A DNA stretch of 64,000 nt from Streptomyces sp. DH5 (GTDB lineage: Bacteria; Actinomycetota; Actinomycetes; Streptomycetales; Streptomycetaceae), in the NCBI RefSeq assembly GCF_020873915.1, contig NZ_JAHWGP010000022.1, positions 62,001 through 126,000 on the forward strand, written 5' to 3'. A program made the position numbers and the translations under genes. The notes below the pieces were generated by a model. The model was not told where the DNA came from and did not search any database. It saw only the letters and a list, made by a program, of their open reading frames with translations. Below, one piece after another: positions 1-8,023 of this stretch (its first letter is position 1; each line of letters begins with the position of its first letter).

Positions 1-1
1 G

Positions 2-1546
2 ATGGAGCGCGCGCCGGTGGTGTGGTTCCCGCGGCTGCCGGGCCGGCTCGCGGAGGCCCGGGCCGGCCTGGCGGGCTTCCTCGGCGCGGACCCCGGCGAC
101 CTCGCCCTGGTGCCGAACGCGAGCGCCGGGGCGAGCGTCGTGTACGCCGGTCTCGAGCGGCGCGGCGGCGGGGAGATCGTGGTCACCGACCACGGCTACG
201 GCGCCGTCACCATGGGCGCCGAGCGGCTCGCCCGCCGCTGGGGCGGACGGGTGCGCACGGCGAGGGTGCCGCTGGACGCGGACGAGGAGCGGGCGTACGA
301 GGCCGTGACGGCCGAGGTGGGGGAGCGCACCGCGCTCGTCGTCGTCGACCAGGTCACCTCGGCGACCGGCCGGCGGCTCCCGGTGGAGCGGATCGGTACG
401 GAGCTGCGCGGGCGCGGCGTTTTGCTGCTCGTGGACGGTGCGCACGCCCCCGGACTGATCGCCGCCCCGCTCGAAGGGCTGACCTGCGACTTCTGGGCGG
501 GGAACCTGCACAAGTGGGGTTGCGCGCCGCGCGGTACGGCCGCCCTGGTGGCACGCGGTCCGCTGCGGGACGGCCTCCACCCGCTGATCGACTCCTGGGG
601 TGCCCACGACCCCTACCCCGACCGCTTCGACCAGCAGGGCACGGTCGACGCCACCCAGCACCTGGCCGCCCGGACGTCCCTCGACTTCGTCGAGTCCACC
701 TGGGGCTGGCCCGCCGCCCGCCGCTACATGGACGACCTCGCCGGGTACGCCGAGCGGGTCGTGGGCGCCGCGTTCACCGCCCTGACCGGCGAGGACGCCC
801 GGGTCGACGTGGGCATGCCCGTGCCCGGGATGCGGCTGGTCCGGCTGCCCGACGGCCTCGCCGACAGCCGCCTCACCGCCGACGCCCTGCGCGACCGGGC
901 CGCCGCAGAGCTGGGTGTCGAGGCCGCCTTCACCAGCTTCGAAGGCGTCGGCTACGTGCGGCTGTCCGCGCACGTCTACAACACCGCCGAGGACTACGAG
1001 TACTTCGCCGAGCGGTGCGTTCCCGTGCTCGGCGAGTGGGCCCGCGCGGCGGCACGGCACCGCCCGAGGCGGCCCGGGGGCGGTGACGCGACGATCAGGG
1101 CGGCCGGGCCCCACGAGGCGGGACCCCTGAGCGACCTGGCGCTGCGCTCCAAGGCGCACTGGGGGTACGGGCGGGAGTTCCTCGACCGGTGCCGGGCCGA
1201 GCTGACCCTCCACCCGGAGGAGGTCGTGCCCCGTCGGACGGCGGTGGCGGAACGGGACGGGCGGGTGCTCGGCTTCGTGACCGTCGAGGGCGAGGCGCCG
1301 GAGGGCGAACTCGGGATGCTGTTCGTCGACCCGCCCGCCATCGGCGGCGGCATCGGCCGCCTCCTCCTCGCCCACGCCCTGGGCGTCGCCCGCGACCTGG
1401 GCTTCGCGCGGCTGCGGCTGGAGGCCGACCCGTACGCGGAGCCCTTCTGCCGGGCGATGGGAGCCGTCCGGACCGGCTCGGTGCCGTCGGGCTCCGCGGA
1501 GGGGCGGTCACTGCCGCTGATGACGGTCGAGGTGGGCGCCGGCTGA
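2..1546 (+). CDS. class V aminotransferase fused to GNAT acetyltransferase (5' partial)
   Basis: The first ~350 residues are a fold-type I PLP enzyme of the isopenicillin N epimerase/cysteine desulfurase-like group. A VDGAHAPG segment (about residues 144-151) supplies the PLP-binding Asp and His. GNLHKW carries the Schiff-base Lys (about residue 171). The open frame starts inside the small N-terminal domain and nothing upstream is visible, so the true start lies left of the window. From about residue 365 a complete GNAT domain follows in the same frame, with a GGGIGRLLL acetyl-CoA loop. No stop codon or start signal separates the two, so this reads as one fusion polypeptide. Substrates cannot be told from sequence. 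The next gene is convergent. Confidence 0.8.
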   Translation: MERAPVVWFPRLPGRLAEARAGLAGFLGADPGDLALVPNASAGASVVYAGLERRGGGEIVVTDHGYGAVTMGAERLARRWGGRVRTARVPLDADEERAYEAVTAEVGERTALVVVDQVTSATGRRLPVERIGTELRGRGVLLLVDGAHAPGLIAAPLEGLTCDFWAGNLHKWGCAPRGTAALVARGPLRDGLHPLIDSWGAHDPYPDRFDQQGTVDATQHLAARTSLDFVESTWGWPAARRYMDDLAGYAERVVGAAFTALTGEDARVDVGMPVPGMRLVRLPDGLADSRLTADALRDRAAAELGVEAAFTSFEGVGYVRLSAHVYNTAEDYEYFAERCVPVLGEWARAAARHRPRRPGGGDATIRAAGPHEAGPLSDLALRSKAHWGYGREFLDRCRAELTLHPEEVVPRRTAVAERDGRVLGFVTVEGEAPEGELGMLFVDPPAIGGGIGRLLLAHALGVARDLGFARLRLEADPYAEPFCRAMGAVRTGSVPSGSAEGRSLPLMTVEVGAG

Positions 1547-1561
1547 GGCCCGGCGCCCAGG

Positions 1562-2161
1562 TCACGGCTTCCGGCCGGCCTCGGTGGCCGTGCGCTCCAG
1601 GCGCTCCCGGTAGGACTCCCACCAGGCCGGGTCGGTGGACGGCAGGCCGGTGCCGGCGTCGTCCGTCCCCGCGGTGCCGTCCATGAGTTCGCGGAGGATG
1701 TCGGCGTGGCCGGCGTGACGCTGGGTGTCGGCGATCACGCGGACCACGGCGTGGTGCAGCGTCACCTCGTCCTTGCCCGCCGGCCACCACGGAACCCTGC
1801 CGGGCGTGTCCAGCGGCAGGGCGTGGACGGTGGCGTCCGCGTGCGCCCACGCCCGGCGGTACAGGTCCACCACGAACGCGCGTGACTCCTCGGCGGTGGC
1901 CCACATGTCGGCGTTGGTCTCCGCGCCGTCCGCGAGCCAGGGGAGGGGTTCGCCGGACGGACGGCCGAAGGTGTCGCCGAGGTAGCCGAGCTCGACGCCG
2001 GCCGCGTGCTTCACCAGGCCGAGGAGGTTGGTGCCGGTCGGCGTCATCGGCCGGCGGGCGTCGTACTCGGAGAGGCCCTCGATTTTCCACAGCAGTGCGT
2101 CGCGGGCCGACTGGAGGTAGTGGAGGAGGTCGGCCCTGGCGGCGTCGTCCGGCGTCGTCAC
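1562..2161 (-). CDS. DinB family protein (DUF664)
   Basis: 199 residues from a GTG start. This is a four-helix DinB/DUF664-type protein. Spaced His residues (KHAAGVE, LHHAVVR, RHAGH) are at the positions that form the family's metal site. Family members act as thiol- or metal-dependent transferases, but the substrate here is unknown. The GTG start overlaps the stop of the upstream hydrolase gene by 4 nt (GTGA), so the two genes are translationally coupled and probably cotranscribed. A longer open frame upstream exists only because it shadows the hydrolase. Confidence 0.85.
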   Translation of the reverse strand: MTTPDDAARADLLHYLQSARDALLWKIEGLSEYDARRPMTPTGTNLLGLVKHAAGVELGYLGDTFGRPSGEPLPWLADGAETNADMWATAEESRAFVVDLYRRAWAHADATVHALPLDTPGRVPWWPAGKDEVTLHHAVVRVIADTQRHAGHADILRELMDGTAGTDDAGTGLPSTDPAWWESYRERLERTATEAGRKP

Positions 2162-3057
2162 GCGGGCTGTCCGCCCGTCTCCCGGCCGTCGGGCGGCGAC
2201 GGCCGGCGTACGGCGAGGTCCGACAGCAGCCCGGCGGCGGGCCGCGGGTGGACGAGCCACCGCAGGTGGCTCCCCTCCAGGGTCCGCACGTCGAAGGGGT
2301 TGTCGGGCGTGAGCGCGTCCGCTTCGCGGATCATCCGGTCCTGTACGGCGGGCGGAACGCTGGCGTCGGCGGCCAGGCGCACGTACGTCCTGGGGATCCG
2401 GCCCCAGGTGGCGGCCCGGGCCCGGTCGGCGGACGTGCCGGCGTCGAGGTTCTCGTCGGGCTGGAAGGTGTTGAGGATGGTCCGGAACTCGTCGTCGGTG
2501 AGGTCGGCGGCGAACGCCCGCTTGAACGCGGCGAGCGCCGTCGGGTCGGCGGTGCGGAAGTTGGTGCGGAGCAGGCCGAGTTCGGCCGGGTTCCCGACGA
2601 GCGTGGCCGCGAAGGCGCCCGGGTCGACGTCCGCCATCTCCGGCTGGGCGTAGTAGTTGCTCACGTCCAGGTCGACGGGGCACCAGGCGGAGACGTAGAC
2701 GATCCGGTCGATCAGCTCGGGCCGGGCGTTGGCGACGGCGGTGATGGTGACGCCGCCCCGGCTGTGGCCGACGAGGACCGTGGGCCCGTTCCGCTTGGCC
2801 CGTTCGAGGACCTCGATCACGCGGGTGGCGTTGTCGGCGAGGGTGACGCCCTTGATGCTCCCCGGCTCCTCGGCGAGCGCGTCGAGATCCTGGGGAGCCT
2901 GGTAGGCGGCGGGGAAGGTCGCCTCGAATCCGTGCCCCGGGAGGTCCACCGCGACCGAGCGGTGCCCGAGCAGGCCGAGCTCGGCCTGCAGCGGCGCGAA
3001 CGAGAACGAGTTGGCGAAGGCCCCGTGGACGAGGACGAAGGTCGGCGAATGCGGCAT
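2158..3057 (-). CDS. alpha/beta hydrolase
   Basis: 299 residues, a cytoplasmic alpha/beta-hydrolase of the esterase/haloperoxidase-like type. The N-terminal VLVHGAF is the oxyanion-hole HG motif. The nucleophile elbow is GHSRGG (Ser about 99), and the catalytic His sits in EGSHLRW near residue 265. No signal peptide is seen. It lies immediately upstream of the DinB gene with a 4-nt overlap and is the first gene of that two-gene unit. The reaction is not predictable from sequence. Confidence 0.88.
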   Translation of the reverse strand: MPHSPTFVLVHGAFANSFSFAPLQAELGLLGHRSVAVDLPGHGFEATFPAAYQAPQDLDALAEEPGSIKGVTLADNATRVIEVLERAKRNGPTVLVGHSRGGVTITAVANARPELIDRIVYVSAWCPVDLDVSNYYAQPEMADVDPGAFAATLVGNPAELGLLRTNFRTADPTALAAFKRAFAADLTDDEFRTILNTFQPDENLDAGTSADRARAATWGRIPRTYVRLAADASVPPAVQDRMIREADALTPDNPFDVRTLEGSHLRWLVHPRPAAGLLSDLAVRRPSPPDGRETGGQPA

Positions 3058-3113
3058 GCCTCAGCGTCCACCGCGATGATCACGACCACAAGATCACATC
3101 ACGCCATCCGCCG

Positions 3114-3554
3114 TCAGTCGTCCGGCCCCGTTTGGTCGGAGGTGCCGCGCTGCGCAGCCGAGTTCATCCGCACGGGGGCGGCGGCGACCAGCAGTGCGGC
3201 GAACACGACGGGGGCGGCTGTCTGGTACCCCATCCAGACCTCACCCCCGGCGCTGCTGCCCTGGCGTGCCATCAGAAGGCCGGTCAGGGTCGCCGCCACC
3301 CAGCCACCGTCGTAGGCGATCATGAGCTGGATGCAGGTGCGCATCGACCGGCTGCGCGTGTACCCGATCTCGATGCCGCCGCTGATCAGCAAGGTCGCGC
3401 CCGAGACGGCCATCAGCCATGCCGGCGTGCCGAGTAACCGGCCGAGCGGGGCGGCGCCGGCGATGTAGACAAGGGCGAGCAGCACCTTGAAGGCGCCGTC
3501 GGCGATGGCGCCCACCGTCTGGCGGGTCACCCGCGGTACCGCGACCTGGGCCAT
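3114..3554 (-). CDS. small integral membrane protein, divergent from TetR
   Basis: 146 residues with about four hydrophobic segments: LLALVYIAGAA, AWLMAVSGATLLISG, YDGGWVAATLTGLL and AAPVVFAALLVAAAP. No enzymatic motif is recognisable. The ATG has an AGGAGG-like ribosome site close upstream on the minus strand (cgaggaggacgctc). It is transcribed divergently from the TetR-type gene at 3618, with only 63 nt between the starts and a palindrome in that gap. It is therefore the most likely target of that repressor. It could be a permeability or quinone-oxidoreductase-associated protein of DoxX-like size. Confidence 0.75.
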   Translation of the reverse strand: MAQVAVPRVTRQTVGAIADGAFKVLLALVYIAGAAPLGRLLGTPAWLMAVSGATLLISGGIEIGYTRSRSMRTCIQLMIAYDGGWVAATLTGLLMARQGSSAGGEVWMGYQTAAPVVFAALLVAAAPVRMNSAAQRGTSDQTGPDD

Positions 3555-3597
3555 GAGCGTCCTCCTCGAAGCTCGGTCCGATTCTTTCCGTAACGAG

Positions 3598-3611
3598 ATT
3601 ATGGCAATAAT
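3598..3611. promoter_or_regulatory. candidate TetR operator
   Basis: ATTATGGCAATAAT is a 14-bp imperfect palindrome (ATTAT/ATAAT arms, 12 of 14 positions symmetric). It lies between the divergent membrane-protein and TetR genes and ends only 6 nt before the TetR ATG. Position and symmetry fit an autoregulatory operator. Binding is inferred. Confidence 0.5.
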
Positions 3612-3617
3612 CGACCT

Positions 3618-4247
3618 ATGAGAATGACGAGGGCGGAGGCCAGGGAACGCAACCGCCGTGCCCTGCTGGACGCGGCGCTCCAGGTCGTTTCCCGGGACGG
3701 GTACCGGGCCAGGCTCGAGGAGATCGCCGAACGCGCCGGCCTGACCACCGGCGCCATCTACTCCCTGTTCGGGAGCAAGAACGGCCTGCTGGTCGACCTG
3801 GTCGCCGACTACCTGCGGCCGCACTACGAGGAGATCGAGCAGGCGGTTCCCGCCGGGCTCGATCTCCTGGAAGCGGTCGACGCTTTCGCCCGGTACTACC
3901 GGCGCAGTTGTGACGCCCCGGACGCACGGTCCCGCCTGTCGCTGGAGTTCACCTTGCTGGACATGGCCCTGCACGACCCGGAGCTGGGGTCCCGGCTCGC
4001 CACGTCCATCCGTTCGCAGGAGAACCACCTGATCGCGCTGTTCACCGCGAGGTCGTACGACGGGAGCGTCCTGACGCCCCCACAGGCACGACGCCTGACC
4101 ACCGCGCTCAGGGCGCTGTTCGTCGGCCTCGGCCAGGGTGTCTCCCTCGGTCTCGCCCCGGGTGCCGATGAGCAGTACTTCGCCGACGCCGCCCGCGCTC
4201 TGGCATCCGGGGCGTTCCTCACCGGTCACGACGCGGATGCTTCGTGA
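3618..4247 (+). CDS. TetR/AcrR family transcriptional regulator
   Basis: 209 residues. The N-terminal helix-turn-helix (about residues 10-55) has the standard TetR order: a helix with ALLDAALQVV, then EEIAERAGLTTGAIYSLFGSK as recognition helix. The C-terminal two thirds is a helical ligand-binding/dimerisation domain without a recognisable ligand signature. The ATG at 3618 has almost no leader and no clear ribosome site, so the mRNA may be leaderless; a second ATG at 3624 is possible. It likely represses itself and the divergent membrane gene through the palindrome at 3598-3611. Confidence 0.88.
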   Translation: MRMTRAEARERNRRALLDAALQVVSRDGYRARLEEIAERAGLTTGAIYSLFGSKNGLLVDLVADYLRPHYEEIEQAVPAGLDLLEAVDAFARYYRRSCDAPDARSRLSLEFTLLDMALHDPELGSRLATSIRSQENHLIALFTARSYDGSVLTPPQARRLTTALRALFVGLGQGVSLGLAPGADEQYFADAARALASGAFLTGHDADAS

Positions 4248-4437
4248 CCGTCGGCCGGGACGAGGCGTCCGCGGGATCACCGGCGCGAGCCGCGTCCGTG
4301 GCGACTCCCGCCGGGCCGGCACCGGCGTACCCGGGCCCGGGTGGGTGACCGGACGCCTGACACGGGACCGGGACCGCCTCGACCGCGCCGGGGCGGGACG
4401 TGCGCCGTGAGCCACGCGTCCGCCTGTGGCACGGCAC

Positions 4438-4465
4438 ACTATTGCAAGCAGCTGCTTGCAATAGT
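4438..4465. promoter_or_regulatory. 28-bp perfect palindrome upstream of XRE regulator
   Basis: The sequence reads identically on both strands for 28 bp: arms ACTATTGCAAGCAG and CTGCTTGCAATAGT with no spacer. It ends 25 nt before the ATG of the helix-turn-helix gene at 4491. It is AT-richer than its surroundings. The best explanation is the operator of that regulator (autoregulation, possibly also controlling the following gene). Binding is inferred. Confidence 0.65.
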
Positions 4466-4490
4466 TAGCGCCGTCGTGCAGTGTGGAGGT

Positions 4491-5054
4491 ATGGCATCGC
4501 TCAACGTCGGCAATCTCGGTGAGTACCTGCGCGAGCAGCGGCGCAACGCGCAGTTGTCGCTGCGGCAGCTCGCCGACGCCGCCGGGGTGTCCAACCCGTA
4601 CCTCAGCCAGATCGAGCGCGGACTGCGCAAGCCCAGCGCGGAGGTGCTGCAGCAGGTCGCCAAGGCGTTGCGGATCTCCGCCGAGACCCTGTACGTCCGG
4701 GCCGGCATCCTCGACGCGGAGCGGGGCCGGGACGAGGTGGAGACCCGCGCCGCGCTGCTCGCCGACCCGACGCTGACCGAGCGTCAGAAACAGGTGCTGC
4801 TCCAGATCTACGAGTCCTTCCGCAAGGAGAACGGGTTTGGCGGCGCCGAGGACGGTGAGGCGACGGAGGACCCGGGGGCGGCGCGAGCGGCCGGGCCGTC
4901 CCCGGTCGTCGACGGGAGTGCCCGCGCGGTGGACGCTCCGGACGGCGATGCCGTGATACGCCGGAGCCGTACGGCCCGCGCCGGTGCGTCCGGCACGGAC
5001 CGGCCCCGCGCGGCCGGCGACAACGACAGCGATCCGCGGCGGACGGCCGGCTAG
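4491..5054 (+). CDS. XRE-family helix-turn-helix regulator (Rv0474-like)
   Basis: 187 residues. Residues ~8-68 form a Cro/C1-type helix-turn-helix (LGEYLREQRR, LSLRQLADAAGVSNPYLSQI, ERGLRKPSAEVLQQVAKAL). A short helical stretch follows (about 80-120), then a disordered, acidic and Pro/Ala-rich tail. GTGGAGG precedes the ATG at 7-9 nt and fixes the start. Order and orientation with an HbhA-like gene and a DUF2516 gene match the Mycobacterium tuberculosis block Rv0474-hbhA-Rv0476, so this is probably the orthologous regulator. It likely acts on the 28-bp palindrome just upstream. Confidence 0.85.
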   Translation: MASLNVGNLGEYLREQRRNAQLSLRQLADAAGVSNPYLSQIERGLRKPSAEVLQQVAKALRISAETLYVRAGILDAERGRDEVETRAALLADPTLTERQKQVLLQIYESFRKENGFGGAEDGEATEDPGAARAAGPSPVVDGSARAVDAPDGDAVIRRSRTARAGASGTDRPRAAGDNDSDPRRTAG

Positions 5055-5130
5055 CCGGACCAGGGCACCGGCCGCCGCCGCGGACCATACGAACCCTCAG
5101 CCGAAAACGAGTTCCGGGAGGACCATCACC

Positions 5131-5763
5131 ATGGCCATCACCGACGACCTGCGCAAGACCCTCAGCGACCCGACCCCGCTCTACTTCGCCGCCGGCACCG
5201 CCGACCTCGCGCTGCAGCAGGCCAAGAAGGTGCCGGCCCTGGTGGAGCAGCTGCGCGCCGAGGCCCCGGCCCGCATCGAGGCCGTGCGCAACACCGACCC
5301 CAAGGCCGTCCAGGAGCGGGCCACCGTCCGCGTCCGGGAGACGCAGGAGACCCTCCAGATCCGGGTCGGCGAGATCATCGGCTCGCTCGACACCGACCTG
5401 AAGAAGCTCGGCGAGAACGCCCAGGACCTCGCCCTGCGCGGTGTCGGCATCGCCGCCGAGTACGCGGTCAAGGCCCGTGAGACGTACGAAAGGGTCGCCG
5501 AGCGGGGCGAGCAGACGGTGAAGACCTGGCGCGGCGAGGCGGCCGAGAGCATCGAGGACATCGCCGTGGCCGTCGAGCCGTCCCCGGAACCCGTCACCGA
5601 GCCGAAGCCCGCGCCCCGGCCCCAGCCGGTCGAGGTCGCCACCGACGAGCCCGCCGCGGCCACGGCCACGAACGGGGACACCGGGGCGACGAAGCCCGCC
5701 GCCGCCAGGAAGGCCCCGGTGCGCAAGCCCGCCGCCAAGAAGACGACGCCGCCCGCGAAGTAG
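5131..5763 (+). CDS. heparin-binding hemagglutinin (HbhA)-like protein
   Basis: 210 residues. The first ~25 residues include DLRKTLSDPTPLYFAAGTADLA, split here as DLRKTLSDPT and PLYFAAGTADLA, a hallmark of the HbhA family. Residues ~30-150 are a long amphipathic helix/coiled coil. The tail is Lys/Ala/Pro-rich (RKAPVRKPAAKKTTPPAK), as in the lysine-rich C-terminus of mycobacterial HbhA that binds sulfated glycans. No signal peptide is visible. A GGGAGG site precedes the ATG. In a saprophytic Streptomyces an adhesin role is doubtful; membrane or surface binding is possible. It follows the XRE gene by 76 nt and is probably in the same regulon. Confidence 0.82.
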   Translation: MAITDDLRKTLSDPTPLYFAAGTADLALQQAKKVPALVEQLRAEAPARIEAVRNTDPKAVQERATVRVRETQETLQIRVGEIIGSLDTDLKKLGENAQDLALRGVGIAAEYAVKARETYERVAERGEQTVKTWRGEAAESIEDIAVAVEPSPEPVTEPKPAPRPQPVEVATDEPAAATATNGDTGATKPAAARKAPVRKPAAKKTTPPAK

Positions 5764-5873
5764 GCGGCCGCCGGTGCGACAGGCCGGGCACTTACCGGGT
5801 GCCCGGCCCGTTCTCCGGATAGCCGGCCCGGGTATGCGGGTACGGTGACGGCGTAGACGACGAGCCGAACCGG

Positions 5874-6227
5874 GTGGTGGACGTAGTGCTGATGCAGGGC
5901 TTCGCGGGGTTCATGTGGCTGCTGAGCATGGCCCTGATCGTGTTCAGCGGTTTCGCGCTGCTCGACGCGGCCACGCGACGTGAGGACGCCTACCGCGCGG
6001 CGGACAAGAAGACCAAGCCGTTCTGGCTGATCATCCTCGCCCTCGCCTTCGTGGTGAACTTGATCTTCAACATCCTGTCGTTCCTGCCGATCATCGGCCT
6101 GATCGCGACCATCGTCTACATGGTCGACGTCCGCCCGGCCCTGCGCGGCCTGCCCGGCGGCGGCCGCACCCGCAAGGGCGGCTCCAGCAGCGACGGCCCC
6201 TACGGCCCGTACAACGGCAACCGCTGA
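5874..6227 (+). CDS. DUF2516 family membrane protein
   Basis: 117 residues with two clear transmembrane helices (FMWLLSMALIVFSGFALLDA and FWLIILALAFVVNLIFNIL) and a third hydrophobic segment (FLPIIGLIATIVYMV). A Gly/Arg/Ser-rich cytoplasmic tail follows. It corresponds to Rv0476 in the conserved block regulator-HbhA-membrane protein. The GTG at 5874 gives the longest frame. GTG 5877 or ATG 5892 are also possible because no convincing ribosome site is present. Function unknown. Confidence 0.8.
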   Translation: MVDVVLMQGFAGFMWLLSMALIVFSGFALLDAATRREDAYRAADKKTKPFWLIILALAFVVNLIFNILSFLPIIGLIATIVYMVDVRPALRGLPGGGRTRKGGSSSDGPYGPYNGNR

Positions 6228-6288
6228 TCCACGGCGGAAGGCCGGTTCCCGTGCCGGGTGAAGGCGCGGGGCCGGGGGCGGGGCCGGC

Positions 6289-7659
6289 TCACACGCCCCG
6301 GTCCAGCAGCAGCACCGCCACGTCGTCCGTCAGCTCGCCCCCGTTGAGGTCCCGGACCTCGTTCACGGCGGTCCGCAGCAGCTCCTCACCGCTCAGTCCC
6401 GCGGAGAGCTGCCGGCGGATCATCTCCACCATGCCGTCCTGGCCCAGCCGCTCGCCGGTGTCGCCGACCCGGCCCTCGATCAGACCGTCGGTGTAGAGCA
6501 TCAGGCTCCACTCGGCGCCCAGCTCCACCTGCGTCCGCGGCCAGCGGGCGTGCGGCAGCAGTCCGAGCGCCGGGCCGTTGTTGTCGTGCGGCAGCAGACG
6601 CGCGGGCGTGCCCGGGCGGGCGACCAGGGGTGAGGGGTGGCCGGCCAGGCACAGGCCCGCCCGGCGGCCGTCGGGCGCGATGTCGACCGTGCACAGGGTC
6701 GCGAAGATCTCGTCGTCCGGACGCTCGTGCTCCAGCACCTCCTGGAGGGTGCCGAGCAGCTGGTCCCCGCACAGTCCCGCCAGGGTCAGCGCGCGCCAGG
6801 CGATCCGCAGCTCCACGCCGAGGGCGGCCTCGTCCGGGCCGTGTCCGCACACGTCGCCGATCATGGCGTGCACGGTGCCGTCCGGGGTGCGGACGACGTC
6901 GTAGAAGTCCCCGCCGAGCAGGGCGCGCGAGCGGCCGGGACGGTAGCGGGCGGCGAAGCGCAGCGAGGAGCCGTCCAGCAGCGGGGTGGGCAGCAGGCCG
7001 CGTTCCAGCCGCCGGTTCTCCTGGGCACGCACCCGGCCCTCGGCGAGCCGCCGCTCCGCGGAGTCGGACCGCTTGCGTTCCACCGCGTAGCGGATCGCCC
7101 GGCTCAGCAGCCGGCCGTCGAGCTCGTCGCGGACGAGGTAGTCCTGCGCGCCCACCCGTACGGCCTCCGCGCCGCGCTCGGTGTCGTCGGCGCCGGTGAG
7201 GGCCAGCACCGCGTGCCGGGGCGCGAGCTCGAGGACGTGCTTGAGCACGGCGAGCTCGTCACCGTCGCCCGCGCGGCCCGGTGCGGGCAGCGCGAGGTCA
7301 AGCAGAATGCAGTGGACGTCGTCGGTCAGCAGCCGCTCGGCCTCGGTGAGGTTGCGGGCGGTACGGACGCGGATCGGCTTGCCGGACTGGTCGAGCAGAT
7401 CCGGCACGATCGGCGAGCCGCCGGGGTCGTTCTCGATCAGCAGCAGGGTGACGTTGGTGTGGGCGGCCGTCTCGGACCTGTCCGGTGCGGTGCCGGTCCG
7501 GTCGGTGGCGCCGTTCTCGGACGTCGCGGCGGCCGTGTGCGGGGCAGCCGTCCTGGTCTCCGCGGAGTCCTGGGCGGAGCCCTTGCTGGGTGCGGCGGCC
7601 GGCGCCTGACCACTTTCCGCGGCCGGGATCGCTCTCTGCCGCGGTACGGGTGCGGGCAT
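6289..7659 (-). CDS. receiver-PP2C (RsbU/SpoIIE-type) phosphatase
   Basis: 456 residues from the ATG at 7659, which has AAGGA 10 nt upstream; an ATG at 7692 would add 11 residues but lacks a ribosome site. After a ~65-residue disordered Ala/Pro/Thr leader there is a receiver domain (TLLLIENDPG; ILLDLALP with the phospho-acceptor Asp; ALTGADD). The position usually held by the conserved Lys reads DYLVRDE, i.e. Arg. A helical linker follows, then a PPM-type phosphatase domain (ARYRPGRSRALLGGDFYDVV, MIGDVCGHG, GHPSPL, LYTDGLIE, DDVAVLLL) with the metal-binding Asp residues present. Such proteins dephosphorylate anti-sigma-factor antagonists. The partner is not in this window. Confidence 0.88.
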   Translation of the reverse strand: MPAPVPRQRAIPAAESGQAPAAAPSKGSAQDSAETRTAAPHTAAATSENGATDRTGTAPDRSETAAHTNVTLLLIENDPGGSPIVPDLLDQSGKPIRVRTARNLTEAERLLTDDVHCILLDLALPAPGRAGDGDELAVLKHVLELAPRHAVLALTGADDTERGAEAVRVGAQDYLVRDELDGRLLSRAIRYAVERKRSDSAERRLAEGRVRAQENRRLERGLLPTPLLDGSSLRFAARYRPGRSRALLGGDFYDVVRTPDGTVHAMIGDVCGHGPDEAALGVELRIAWRALTLAGLCGDQLLGTLQEVLEHERPDDEIFATLCTVDIAPDGRRAGLCLAGHPSPLVARPGTPARLLPHDNNGPALGLLPHARWPRTQVELGAEWSLMLYTDGLIEGRVGDTGERLGQDGMVEMIRRQLSAGLSGEELLRTAVNEVRDLNGGELTDDVAVLLLDRGV

Positions 7660-8023
7660 TGTTCCGGGTTCCTTCCCTCCCCCCGAGGGCATGGCGGGGG
7701 CGACGGACTGCGGCCCTGTCCCCGGCTCTCAGCTCCGTGTGCGAGCAGGGGCTGCCCCTTCGAACGGGGACGATAGCGGTAGACGGCGCCGCAGCGGAAT
7801 GCCGTGAGCCACCCGGCTCCGCCATCGGCCGCTGTCATATGCCGCGTTTGCTACCGCAGTTGGACAGGCCGGAGGCGCCGAGCGGATGACGAACGTCACG
7901 TCCGCGCGCCGTTTGGCCGCGAGATCGACGTGCTGTGCGTCACTTTGCCCCACTTCTCGGGGCGTTGAGCGGATCGGGGTGGTGCGGGCGGCGCGGTACG
8001 GACCGCCCGCCGTCCGGTGCGCG
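7660..8023. other. intergenic region, no gene seen
   Basis: 364 nt between the phosphatase start and the NlpC/P60 stop, both minus-strand genes. It should contain the phosphatase promoter and the end of the NlpC/P60 transcript. Open frames here have Arg/Pro-rich shadow composition. I see no RNA gene or strong hairpin. Confidence 0.5.
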
